The notes below the pieces were generated by a model that searched no databases, was not told the origin of the DNA, and was given only the letters and a program-made list of their open reading frames with translations. A stretch of DNA of 18,410 nt from the NCBI GenBank assembly GCA_002455915.1, contig DKLU01000053.1, forward strand, positions 1 through 18,410. Direction: 5' to 3'. How positions within the stretch are numbered: position 1 is the first letter of the stretch; every line of letters begins with the position of its first letter. Below, piece after piece: positions 7,962 through 15,704 of this stretch. This DNA comes from Chryseobacterium sp. UBA6632 (GTDB lineage: Bacteria > Bacteroidota > Bacteroidia > Flavobacteriales > Weeksellaceae). The position numbers and the translations under genes are program-made.

Positions 7962-9458
7962 ATGAGCGAAAAATTAATTCTTGCTTTAGATCAGGGAACC
8001 ACTTCGTCCAGAGCAATCCTATTTAATCACAAAGGGGAAATTAAATACATTTCCCAAAAGAGTTTTGAACAAATCTTCCCGACGCCAGGTTGGGTAGAAC
8101 ATGACCCGAACGAAATCTGGTCATCGCAAATTTCCGTAGCCGCAGAAATTATCGCCAAAGCTGGAATTTCTGGTTTGGAAGTAGCCGCAATCGGAATTAC
8201 GAATCAACGAGAAACAACCGTCGTTTGGGACAGAGAAACGGGCGAACCTATATATAATGCAATCGTTTGGCAAGACAGAAGAACGTCTAAATATTGCGAC
8301 GAATTAAAAGAACAGGGACATACAGAAATCATCAAAGAAAAGACAGGCCTTGTTTTGGATGCTTATTTTTCTGCCACAAAACTAAAATGGATTTTAGATA
8401 ATGTAGAAGGAGCACGAGAAAAGGCTGAAGCCGGAAAACTATGTTTCGGAACTGTCGATACCTGGCTGATCTGGAAACTTACCCGTGGAAAAATGTTCAT
8501 CACCGATGTTTCGAATGCAAGCAGAACGATGCTTTTAAATATTCATACTTTAGAATGGGATGAAGACCTTCTGAAATTATTTAATATTCCTAAAAATATA
8601 TTGCCCGCCGTAAAGCAAAGCAGCGAAGTGTATGGTGAAACGGCTACTACTCTATTTTCAACCAAAATTCCCATTGCGGGAATTGCGGGAGATCAGCAAG
8701 CCGCTTTATTCGGGCAAATGTGTACAAAACCAGGAATGGTAAAAAACACTTACGGAACCGGATGTTTCCTTTTAATGAATACCGGAACTGAAGCCGTTTT
8801 ATCAAAAAACAATCTGCTAACAACTGTTGCTTGGAAAATTAATGGTGAAGTGAATTATGCCTTGGAAGGAAGTGTTTTCGTCGGCGGTGCAGCAATTCAG
8901 TGGTTGAGAGATGGGTTGAAACTTATCAACTCTGCAGAAGAGATCAATACTTTAGCTAAAACTGTCGAAGATAATGGCGGCGTGTATTTCGTTCCTGCGT
9001 TAACTGGATTGGGTGCTCCTTATTGGGATCAGTATGCCCGCGGAACTATTGTCGGCGTTACCCGTGGAACAACCAACGGACATATTGCAAGAGCCACTTT
9101 AGAAGGTATTGCTTTTCAGGTGTATGATATTGTGAAAGCGATGGAAGCTGATTCTGGAAGAGAAAGTTTGGAATTGAGAGTAGATGGCGGTGCTTCGGCG
9201 AGTGATTTATTGATGCAGATTCAATCGGATTTATTTGGTTTTAAAATTACCAGACCAAAAACATTAGAAACAACCGCTTTAGGTGCCGCTTATCTTGCGG
9301 GATTAGCAGTCGGTTACTGGAAAAGCATTGATGAAATTCAATCACAATGGATTGTTGATAAAGATTTTCATCCACAGCTCGAACAGGAAAAAGTAGAGAA
9401 AATGGTAACGACATGGAATAAAGCTGTGCAACGTTCTCAAAGCTGGATCGAAGATTAA
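7962..9458 (+). CDS. glpK: Glycerol kinase
   Basis: GlpK uses ATP to phosphorylate glycerol to glycerol-3-phosphate in the cytoplasm, trapping it for GlpD. The 498-residue FGGY-family protein has the phosphate-binding loop [13 protein letters not shown] (7-18), [17 protein letters not shown], the substrate segment [10 protein letters not shown], the ATPase-domain motif [15 protein letters not shown], and the FGGY-type segment [13 protein letters not shown] followed by [12 protein letters not shown]. Length is standard. The region after SEVYG ([14 protein letters not shown]) has no histidine where Firmicutes enzymes have the one phosphorylated by the PTS, so that control is unlikely. It lies between glpD and glpF. 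Confidence 0.97.
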   Translation: MSEKLILALDQGTTSSRAILFNHKGEIKYISQKSFEQIFPTPGWVEHDPNEIWSSQISVAAEIIAKAGISGLEVAAIGITNQRETTVVWDRETGEPIYNAIVWQDRRTSKYCDELKEQGHTEIIKEKTGLVLDAYFSATKLKWILDNVEGAREKAEAGKLCFGTVDTWLIWKLTRGKMFITDVSNASRTMLLNIHTLEWDEDLLKLFNIPKNILPAVKQSSEVYGETATTLFSTKIPIAGIAGDQQAALFGQMCTKPGMVKNTYGTGCFLLMNTGTEAVLSKNNLLTTVAWKINGEVNYALEGSVFVGGAAIQWLRDGLKLINSAEEINTLAKTVEDNGGVYFVPALTGLGAPYWDQYARGTIVGVTRGTTNGHIARATLEGIAFQVYDIVKAMEADSGRESLELRVDGGASASDLLMQIQSDLFGFKITRPKTLETTALGAAYLAGLAVGYWKSIDEIQSQWIVDKDFHPQLEQEKVEKMVTTWNKAVQRSQSWIED

Positions 9459-9481
9459 TTTCACCTTATAAAAACTAAGAT

Positions 9482-10213
9482 ATGACACCATTTATAGCAG
9501 AACTTATCGGAACCATGCTGATGATCTTACTAGGAAACGGCGTGGTGGCCAACGTAGTTTTAAAAGGTACAAAAGGAAATAATTCGGGCTGGATCGTGAT
9601 TACGACCGCTTGGGCATTAGCTGTTTTTGTCGGAGTAACCGTTGCAGGCCCGGTGAGCGGTGCCCATTTGAATCCAGCCGTAACATTAGGATTAGCTTTC
9701 GCAGGAAAATTTTCGTGGGATCTCGTTCCAACGTATATTGCCGGAGAAATGATTGGTGCCATGTTGGGTGCCTTTCTGGTATGGCTTTTTAATAAAGATC
9801 ATTTTGAAATCACTGAAGATGAAGGTGCTAAACTCGCTTGTTTCAGCACAGGCCCGGCTATCAGAAAACCTTTATCAAATTTAATCAGTGAAATTATCGG
9901 AACCTTCGTTTTGGTATTTGTGATCTTCAATTTTGTGGATGCCAGCATTTATGTAAACGATGCTTCGGAAGCCAAAATTGGGTTGGGAACCGTAGGCGCA
10001 TTGCCGGTTACTCTATTGGTTTGGGCAATCGGATTGTCTTTAGGCGGAACCACTGGTTATGCCATCAATCCCGCTCGTGATTTGGGACCGAGAATCATTC
10101 ATTCTATTTTACCGATCAAAGGAAACAGCGACTGGGGCTATGCATGGATTCCTGTTTTGGGACCTATCATTGGTGCTGGGCTTGCTGCTTTATTACATGT
10201 AAGCTTAAGCTAA
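9482..10213 (+). CDS. glpF: Glycerol uptake facilitator (aquaglyceroporin)
   Basis: This inner-membrane channel of the MIP family lets glycerol diffuse into the cell, where GlpK traps it. The 243-residue protein has the two half-helix NPA motifs, SGAHLNPAVTLG (NPA at 64-66) and GYAINPARDLGPR (NPA at 196-198), and about six hydrophobic membrane segments. The Asp after NPAR is typical of glycerol channels rather than water-only aquaporins. Trp44 and Arg199 align with E. coli filter residues Trp48 and Arg206. Tyr193 stands in the place of Phe200. It is the last gene of the operon, 23 bases after glpK and just before a terminator. Confidence 0.96.
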   Translation: MTPFIAELIGTMLMILLGNGVVANVVLKGTKGNNSGWIVITTAWALAVFVGVTVAGPVSGAHLNPAVTLGLAFAGKFSWDLVPTYIAGEMIGAMLGAFLVWLFNKDHFEITEDEGAKLACFSTGPAIRKPLSNLISEIIGTFVLVFVIFNFVDASIYVNDASEAKIGLGTVGALPVTLLVWAIGLSLGGTTGYAINPARDLGPRIIHSILPIKGNSDWGYAWIPVLGPIIGAGLAALLHVSLS

Positions 10214-10230
10214 AATTTTAAACCTATATG

Positions 10231-10266
10231 AAAGAGCCATTCCAACTTTGGGATGGCTCTTTTTTT
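10231..10266 (+). terminator. Intrinsic terminator of the glpDKF operon
   Basis: AGAGCCATTCC (10233-10243) pairs with GGGATGGCTCT (10250-10260), with one T-G wobble and an AACTTT loop. It is followed by six more T (10261-10266). It lies 20 bases after the glpF stop codon. Confidence 0.92.
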
Positions 10267-10613
10267 AAATATAAATTGTATGAATGCTTTCTCACTTGAA
10301 AATCCTTCGAATGTAAAATAATTCTAATATTTTAAACCATTAAGATAGGGTTAAGAAGTTGAGACAAATTAAGTTGAACGTCATATTAATCTATTTAAAC
10401 ATTTTCAATTTCAACATTTTATCGGCAGAATTCAATTTTATCAACGATAAAATCCTTGTGCCTTAAAAACATTCATTATTTAAAAACATCTTTGCGACTT
10501 TGTGATTAAACAACAATTCTTCCCAAATTAAAATTAAGTTCAAATTTTTCATTAAATCGCAAAAACTCATTAATCACCGTGATTTTACGGTTTAATTTTT
10601 GCTTGGATATTTT
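10267..10613. other. Gene-free AT-rich spacer with degenerate repeats
   Basis: I see no plausible gene between the glpF terminator and the next promoter. It contains an exact 8-base inverted repeat ATTTTATC/GATAAAAT with a 3-base loop (10435-10453, no T run). It also has two TTAAAAACAT copies 17 bases apart (10463 and 10480), and the interspersed-repeat-like stretch listed separately. ACCATTAAGATAGGGTTAAG (10337-10356) also resembles low-complexity spacers common in flavobacteria. Confidence 0.5.
10440..10505. repeat. Possible degenerate flavobacterial intergenic repeat
   Basis: The stretch containing CCTTGTGCCTTAAAAAC and CTTTGCGACTTTGTGATTAA resembles the CTTTGTG/CACAAAG-type interspersed sequences seen in intergenic regions of many Bacteroidota genomes. 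Recognition is from memory of such sequences. Only one copy is in this window, so repetitiveness cannot be shown here. Confidence 0.35.
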
Positions 10614-10621
10614 TACTTTTG
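10614..10621 (+). promoter_or_regulatory. Probable -7 element for the 140-residue protein gene
   Basis: TACTTTTG fits TAnnTTTG and lies 15 bases before the ATG at 10637. No TTG lies 17-23 bases upstream; the nearest ones, 10599-10601 and 10603-10605, are too close. The placement shows that a longer coding frame starting at the TTG at 10619 would begin inside the promoter. Confidence 0.5.
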
Positions 10622-10636
10622 AAAAAAATTTTAATT

Positions 10637-11059
10637 ATGAAAAAGCTTTTTTGTTTATTGATTCTATGCATCGGCTTCTTATCTTTTGCACAGTCTAAAG
10701 TACCTTTTGTCGGGAAAAGATTTTATGATATTGTGGAAGGCTTCAGCGGAAGCGGAACTCCAGCGTATTATGTAGACATCAAGAAAAACGGAGATGTACA
10801 TTTCGGATATGTTCAGGTCAATCAGGCGGACGGAACCGAAACTGCAGAAGACATTAACGTAGGAAAATACAATCCTAAAGTAATGACCGTGCATTTTAAG
10901 AAGTTCAACGAAACTTTTAATCTTAAACTTGAGAAAGATAAAATTTACTTAACCGATAAAAACGGAAATATTCAAAAAACTTCAGACTGCTGCTCAGTAG
11001 CAGAAAGCACAGATCCTGACACAAAATGTTCTTGTGAAAGCGAACTTTTTAAACCATGA
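10637..11059 (+). CDS. Exported protein of unknown function with a C-terminal cysteine cluster
   Basis: The 140-residue product starts with a signal peptide (MKKLFCLLILCIGFLSFAQ) and should be exported by Sec and cleaved after AQ. The mature part reads as a small beta-rich domain (GTPAYYVDIKKNGDVHFGYVQV, KVMTVHFKKFNETFNLKLE, DKIYLTDKNGN). It ends in a cluster of four cysteines (DCCSVAESTDPDTKCSCES) that could form disulfides or bind a metal. I do not recognise a family. ATG 10637 is chosen because an in-frame TTG at 10619 lies on the likely -7 promoter element and would spoil the signal peptide. The stop overlaps the next start as ATGA, so the two are probably translated together. Confidence 0.78.
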   Translation: MKKLFCLLILCIGFLSFAQSKVPFVGKRFYDIVEGFSGSGTPAYYVDIKKNGDVHFGYVQVNQADGTETAEDINVGKYNPKVMTVHFKKFNETFNLKLEKDKIYLTDKNGNIQKTSDCCSVAESTDPDTKCSCESELFKP

Positions 11060-12042
11060 GTTATATAAGACCATTTCTTTTTCTAATCCTCTTATCTTTT
11101 ATTTCGTGTGGGAAAAAAGACAATCATCCCTACACATTTTATTACTGGAAAACGAAACTGGCTTTAGACAAAACCGAAAAAAATGTTCTAAAAAAAGCCA
11201 ACGATCCCGTTTTATACACCCGCTTTTTCGATGTTGATAAAATAGATGGAAAGTTTCAACCCGTTGGGGTTATTACAAAAGATAAAAGTTTTGAAACCGA
11301 GAAGCAAATCGCACCCGCCGTTTTCATTACCAACCGCACTTTTCTTTATATTAAAAAAGACGACATTCCATTTTTAGCGGAAAAAGTTCATCAATTGATT
11401 CAGAAAAAAACAGATGAATATCATTTAAAAACAAATAATGAAATTCAGATTGATTGTGATTGGACAGCCGGAACATGGGATGATTATTTTACTTTTTTAA
11501 AAGAATTAAAAAAAATTTCGGGAAAAGAAATTACCTGTACGCTTCGGCTTCATCAGGTAAAAGATAAGGCACAAACAGGAATTCCGCCTGTTGCAAAAGT
11601 TTTTCTGATGTGCTATTCCACTTCTTCGCCGCTGGAAAATTCAGATAAAAATTCAATTCTGGATGTTAATATTCTGAAAAGCTATCTTTCGAAACTTGAA
11701 GAGTACCCAATTAAAAAAATTGAAGTAGCACTTCCCATTTATTCATGGGGAATTGTGACAAATCATCTGGGGAAACACCGATTAATTAATGCGTTATCTC
11801 AAAAAGATCTGGATAATCTTAATTTCAGAAAAATATCAGAGAACGAAATTGAAATTCTGAAAGACGGATTTTATTTCGGTAATTTCCTGAATAAAGGCTT
11901 TAAAATTAAGATTGAAGAGATTTCCGATCAACAGCTTCAGGACGTCATTCATTTCCTTGATAAAAAAATTCCACAATACAATATTATTTATTATCAATTA
12001 GATAGTAAATTTGTTATCAACCAAAATTTTAATTTAAACTAA
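11056..12042 (+). CDS. Lipoprotein of unknown function, TIM-barrel-like features
   Basis: The 328-residue protein has a lipoprotein signal (LLSFISCGKK, Cys18) and should be anchored in the envelope. Several segments suggest a glycoside-hydrolase-like (beta/alpha)8 barrel: PYTFYYWKTKLALDKTE then LYTRFFDVD (about 25-61), EIQIDCDWTAGTWDDYFTFLKELK (129-152), TCTLRLHQV (160-168), then GIPPVAKVFLMCYSTSSP (175-192), and PIKKIEVALPIYSWG in the second half. This fold is inferred from the strand-ending acidic and aromatic residues. Asp133 and Asp135 in IDCDWT are candidates for a functional site, not demonstrated. It overlaps the upstream gene by 4 bases and is followed 207 bases later by a large exported protein. 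Function unknown. Confidence 0.8.
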   Translation: MSYIRPFLFLILLSFISCGKKDNHPYTFYYWKTKLALDKTEKNVLKKANDPVLYTRFFDVDKIDGKFQPVGVITKDKSFETEKQIAPAVFITNRTFLYIKKDDIPFLAEKVHQLIQKKTDEYHLKTNNEIQIDCDWTAGTWDDYFTFLKELKKISGKEITCTLRLHQVKDKAQTGIPPVAKVFLMCYSTSSPLENSDKNSILDVNILKSYLSKLEEYPIKKIEVALPIYSWGIVTNHLGKHRLINALSQKDLDNLNFRKISENEIEILKDGFYFGNFLNKGFKIKIEEISDQQLQDVIHFLDKKIPQYNIIYYQLDSKFVINQNFNLN

Positions 12043-12130
12043 ATTTATAATACAATTGATTTTTTTAAATCATAGTTGCTTCGAATAGGTTTTGAAAAGC
12101 TGTATTGAGAAATTATCATTAATTATGAAA

Positions 12131-12183
12131 AGTTCTCGATACATTTTTCTCCGCTTTGCTGCGAAAAACACTCGAACTGACGG
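12131..12183. repeat. Interspersed intergenic repeat-like element with hairpin
   Basis: The stretch begins AGTTCTCGATACATTTTTCT and ends CACTCGAACTGACGG. Between these, TTTTTC (12144-12149) pairs with GAAAAA (12163-12168) around an imperfect CCGC/GCTG stem. The TCTCGATAC...ACTCGAACTGACGG pattern resembles a short element repeated between genes in Chryseobacterium and related flavobacteria (from general knowledge). It lies between two plus-strand genes and lacks a T run, so it is not a standard terminator. Confidence 0.5.
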
Positions 12184-12249
12184 AAAGGTTTCAAAATTAA
12201 TTGAGGGTAAATTACATTCATTTAAAAAATTAAAAACACCACAGCTAAT

Positions 12250-14973
12250 ATGAAAAAGTACCTACTTTCATTTGCCGTACTATCACTTTTTTACACAAAA
12301 TCTGATGCCTGTGCATGGGCTGATCCTGATTATGATTATTTCAATCTTTTCACGCAGACCATTATAAAAGATAAATCTTACCTGCCGTTTTTACACAGCT
12401 ATTCCACAAGATTTTATACCGATTACAGCCCTTCGCTTCTGGCTCAAATTCCTGATGAGAATATTGAAGCGTGGAGAAAATATTTTAACAATCAGCTCAG
12501 CTACTCCGAAACGTTGTTTTTGGTGAATAAAATGAGCATGAATGATTTAAATGAATTAAAAAAAGGAAATCCCAACAACCAACTGCTTAAAAAACTGGGA
12601 ACGGGTTTCTACACAAAATATACAGAAGGAATTGATTATCTGATTGAGGCTAAATATCTGGAGCCTTATATGAAAATCAATTATATTGAAAGTGCGGATT
12701 CTTTTTATTATCGCGAAAATCAGAAAGATGTAAATGCGACCAATCTTGATTACAATAAAACGATTGCTGCATTAACGTCACTTTATAACGCTGCCAAAAA
12801 TCCGGAAATCAAACAACGTTACGGTTTCCAGCTCGTGCGTTTTAATCATTACACCCGAAATTACGATGCCGCGGCTCAGGCTTTTAAAACCTATGTCGCT
12901 CCCATCAAACTGAAAGGTGCACCTTACATCATGGCACTCGATCAGCTTGCCGGCGCACAACGCGGGATGGATATGAATAGCGAAGCCAACTGGAACTTTT
13001 TTCAGGTTTTTAAAGACAGTAAAAGCCGTAAAGAATCTGCCTTTGTTTCGATGCAGCTTTCTGATACCGCTTCATTTAATAATATTTTAAAAAGAGCGAA
13101 TACGAACGACGAAAAAAACATTGCGTATTTTCTTTTAGGCTATCAGGATTTTACCAATCCGATTCCTTTGATGGAAAAAATGTATGACATTAACCCTGAT
13201 TCGGAAATCCTGAAAGTAATGGCGGCAAGGAGCATTAATGAAATTGAAAGAAGTTATCTTCCAACTTACTATTATGCTTCAGCTGAAAATGGAACTGCGG
13301 TTAAAAATTCTACACAAAACAATTCAGATAAAACAAATACTGAAACTGCTGAACCTAAAAAGGAGAAATTATCTTTTTGGCAGAAGATTGTGAGATTCTT
13401 TAAAAACCTTTTCGGAGGTTCAAAATCAAAAGGAGAAACAGGAAGTAAAGCCGATCAAAGTGATGATGAATTGCTGGATAACCCGAATAGAATTCCGGTA
13501 TATTCTAAAAACGATTCATATTACGGGTCTGAAAATGACCAGCAAAAAGACTTTTTGGATGATTTGCAGAAATTTGCTTCTAAAACAAAAGAAAAATCGA
13601 AGGATGAATATTGGCAGATCGCCGATGCTTACCTGATGTTTTTGAAAAAAGATTATAAAGCGAGTACTGAGATTTTAGAAGATATTAAAACCACCAATCC
13701 GGAATATCTTGAGGAAATTAAAAGAATGAAAGTGCTGAACGATATTGTTTCTCAACCTAAAATTGATGCAAAATATGAAGATCATCTCATGAAAGATTAT
13801 GCTGAATATTTTGTGGAAAAACCGATAAAAAAAGATAGCACGAATCAGTATGATGAATATGGAACCGCACCATCAACCGCAGATTTCTTAAAAGATGTTT
13901 TGGCCAACCGTTATTTCCTGCAAGGTGAAGATGGAAAATCTTACCTGATGAATAATAAGTTGTCGGATCTTCAGTACAATCCGAACTCCAGCTTGGTTAA
14001 AAGTGTGGAAGAATTTTACCGAAAACCGAATAAGACTCAGTTTGAGCAACAGATCATTTCTAAAAACATGGATAATGTAGGGAATGTGGATGCGTTTTTC
14101 AGTGTGATCTATGGTGACAGGGCGATGAGAACGGCCGACTTTGCCAAAGCGAAATCGTATTATGAAAAAGCGCAGACCTTCGCCGGAATCCCAAGAGAAA
14201 ACTATGAGCGCTACAATCCACTAACCGGAAATTATGAAAAGTTAGTCTATGACGGCAAAAATTATGACGGTTTCCACAATATTTCAAATCTGATTTTCGG
14301 GCATAATACTTGGGAAAGTTTTGAGAGTCCACAAGACCAAAGTATGAAAGCAGAAGATTACAGCCTTTTCCCTTTCATTAAACCCAACATGAATAAACTG
14401 GAACTGGCCAATGCTCTGGTTCAGCTTAAACAAATTGGAAACGGGAAGGATGAGAAGTCGGCCAAAGCCAATCAGCTCATCGGAAATGTTTTGTATAACA
14501 CTTCTGTTTTAGGATATTTCAGACAGGTTTTCGTGATGGATGTCGACAACAGCAATGGTGGAAAGTATGATTTCTGGACAACCGATCGCAAAAATCCGTA
14601 CCAATATTACTATAAAAACTTTTTGGACACTACGTATATTGAGCCTGATAATTTTGACTTGTCGATTAATTATTATCAAAAGGCGCTTAACATGTCAAAC
14701 AATAAAGAGGAAAAAGCAAGAATATTATTCCAGATGGCCAGTGCCGAGCAAGGAAAATATTATCAGTATGAGGCAAAAAATCCTGCTAATATTGATTATT
14801 CTGATCCTAAATGGTCTGAGAAAAATGCCGCTCACGATCTGCAAATGACGACCACCAAGCATGAAAAATACAAAACGTATTTTGCTATTTTAAAGAATCA
14901 GTATTCGGATACCGAAACCGCAAAAGGGCTGATGGGTAGCTGTATTTATTTTGAGTATTTTATGAAAAAGTAG
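12250..14973 (+). CDS. Large exported protein of unknown function with TPR-like helices and a disordered linker
   Basis: The 907-residue protein starts with a signal peptide (MKKYLLSFAVLSLFYTKSDA). The mature part begins CAWADPDYDYFNLFTQTII. Most of it appears helical, with TPR-like stretches such as DFAKAKSYYEKAQTFAG and DLSINYYQKALNMSNNKEEKARILFQMASAEQ. A low-complexity, charged linker (about residues 340-414) interrupts it and contains LSFWQKIVRFFKNLFGG (374-390), a cationic amphipathic segment that could bind membrane. The CxWxDPDYDY start looks conserved in Bacteroidota exported proteins from memory, but I cannot name a family. It follows the putative TIM-barrel lipoprotein on the same strand and is closed by a terminator. 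It may act with that lipoprotein at the cell surface or in the periplasm. Function unknown. Confidence 0.8.
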   Translation: MKKYLLSFAVLSLFYTKSDACAWADPDYDYFNLFTQTIIKDKSYLPFLHSYSTRFYTDYSPSLLAQIPDENIEAWRKYFNNQLSYSETLFLVNKMSMNDLNELKKGNPNNQLLKKLGTGFYTKYTEGIDYLIEAKYLEPYMKINYIESADSFYYRENQKDVNATNLDYNKTIAALTSLYNAAKNPEIKQRYGFQLVRFNHYTRNYDAAAQAFKTYVAPIKLKGAPYIMALDQLAGAQRGMDMNSEANWNFFQVFKDSKSRKESAFVSMQLSDTASFNNILKRANTNDEKNIAYFLLGYQDFTNPIPLMEKMYDINPDSEILKVMAARSINEIERSYLPTYYYASAENGTAVKNSTQNNSDKTNTETAEPKKEKLSFWQKIVRFFKNLFGGSKSKGETGSKADQSDDELLDNPNRIPVYSKNDSYYGSENDQQKDFLDDLQKFASKTKEKSKDEYWQIADAYLMFLKKDYKASTEILEDIKTTNPEYLEEIKRMKVLNDIVSQPKIDAKYEDHLMKDYAEYFVEKPIKKDSTNQYDEYGTAPSTADFLKDVLANRYFLQGEDGKSYLMNNKLSDLQYNPNSSLVKSVEEFYRKPNKTQFEQQIISKNMDNVGNVDAFFSVIYGDRAMRTADFAKAKSYYEKAQTFAGIPRENYERYNPLTGNYEKLVYDGKNYDGFHNISNLIFGHNTWESFESPQDQSMKAEDYSLFPFIKPNMNKLELANALVQLKQIGNGKDEKSAKANQLIGNVLYNTSVLGYFRQVFVMDVDNSNGGKYDFWTTDRKNPYQYYYKNFLDTTYIEPDNFDLSINYYQKALNMSNNKEEKARILFQMASAEQGKYYQYEAKNPANIDYSDPKWSEKNAAHDLQMTTTKHEKYKTYFAILKNQYSDTETAKGLMGSCIYFEYFMKK

Positions 14974-15005
14974 GGTGTTTCATTTTGAGATATATTTATA
15001 TAAAT

Positions 15006-15038
15006 CAGGCTGTCTTTTTATAGACAGCCTGTTTTTTT
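15006..15038 (+). terminator. Intrinsic terminator after the 907-residue protein gene
   Basis: CAGGCTGTCT (15006-15015) pairs perfectly with AGACAGCCTG (15022-15031) around a TTTTAT loop, followed by seven T (15032-15038). It is 33 bases after the stop codon. On the minus strand the hairpin is followed by ATTTATATAA rather than a T run, so it serves mainly the plus strand, though it might also slow transcripts converging from the Rhs locus. Confidence 0.92.
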
Positions 15039-15043
15039 ATTTG

Positions 15044-15076
15044 AAGTTGAACGTGAGACACTCGCGCCAGCGAGAG
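15044..15076. repeat. Possible short intergenic repeat with CTCGC/GCGAG hairpin
   Basis: CTCGC (15061-15065) and GCGAG (15070-15074) form a 5-base stem around GCCA, a GC-rich island in an AT-rich region. The preceding AAGTTGAACGT (15044-15054) also occurs exactly at 10371-10381 in the other large spacer. Repetition elsewhere in the genome cannot be seen from here. Confidence 0.3.
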
Positions 15077-15086
15077 GTTTGATATA

Positions 15087-15701
15087 TTATCCTTTATCTC
15101 TAAAATTATCCATAATACATCTATAAATAATATTTTGTCTTTCATTAAAGTTAATGATGTCATTCAAAATAGAAATATTATCTTTTAGTGATAAAATAAA
15201 ATCTTCATTAGCAAAAATATCTAAAAAGTTATTTTTCATCTCTAAATTTGAAAAACCTACTATGCCCAGTTCTAGTTCTCGAGATCCTAAAATCCCCCAA
15301 TCATCTGATTTGAATGAAAATAAGGCAAAGTCATTTACGCTTATTCCGATTGAGTTTATTGTTTCATCATTGGGTCCTTGGTATATAATATCTTCAAATT
15401 CTGAGAATGTATTTCCAATGTCAAATTCAAAAATATTATATCTTTTAAAGTAATTATAATATTCATCAGGGATGGGATTAGTTGTATAAAATAAAATGTT
15501 TAGCTCATTAATACTTTTAAAAAAGTTGATTAGTAATGAGAAAAAGATTTCATCAAATATGTAATCAAAATCAAACGAAAGAAAATATTTAAAGTTTTCT
15601 TTAAAAGGGTTTTCTTCAAACTCTTTTTGTGTATCAAATAACTCTGAAAATCTACTTTTATATTTTTTATAATTTTCTATATCTACGACAAATTCTATCA
15701 T
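15087..15701 (-). CDS. Putative immunity protein for the adjacent Rhs toxin
   Basis: The 204-residue protein has no signal peptide or clear membrane segment and is probably cytoplasmic. It is very acidic (I count about 37 Asp+Glu against 18 Lys+Arg) and rich in Phe, Ile and Asn; its DNA is visibly more AT-rich than the Rhs core. One notable segment is KSDDWGILGSRELELGIVGF (about residues 130-149). I do not recognise a family. It begins 3 bases after the stop of the Rhs gene on the same strand, the usual place for the immunity gene of a polymorphic toxin, and its acidity complements the basic toxin tip. Immunity function is inferred from position and composition only. Confidence 0.65.
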   Translation of the reverse strand: MIEFVVDIENYKKYKSRFSELFDTQKEFEENPFKENFKYFLSFDFDYIFDEIFFSLLINFFKSINELNILFYTTNPIPDEYYNYFKRYNIFEFDIGNTFSEFEDIIYQGPNDETINSIGISVNDFALFSFKSDDWGILGSRELELGIVGFSNLEMKNNFLDIFANEDFILSLKDNISILNDIINFNERQNIIYRCIMDNFRDKG

Positions 15702-15704
15702 GGT

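Noticed and set aside
10463..10489. Two TTAAAAACAT copies considered as a CRISPR or iteron start
   Set aside because: Only two short copies, 17 bases apart and AT-rich, with no regular array and no cas or replication genes nearby.
10619..10636. Upstream TTG start for the 140-residue exported protein
   Set aside because: The TTG lies on the probable -7 promoter element TACTTTTG, and starting there puts extra residues before a good signal peptide that begins at ATG 10637.
12057..12072. TGATTT/AAATCA hairpin after the lipoprotein gene
   Set aside because: It is a six-base AT-rich stem without a following T tract, too weak to call a terminator.
14099..14848. Open frames overlapping the 907-residue protein gene (14099-14332 minus, 14540-14848 plus)
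   Set aside because: Both are shadows of the main frame, with no protein-like composition or independent signals.
15154..15453. Plus-strand frame of 99 residues opposite the putative immunity gene
   Set aside because: It lies fully antisense to a gene whose position right behind the Rhs gene is better supported, and no promoter was seen.
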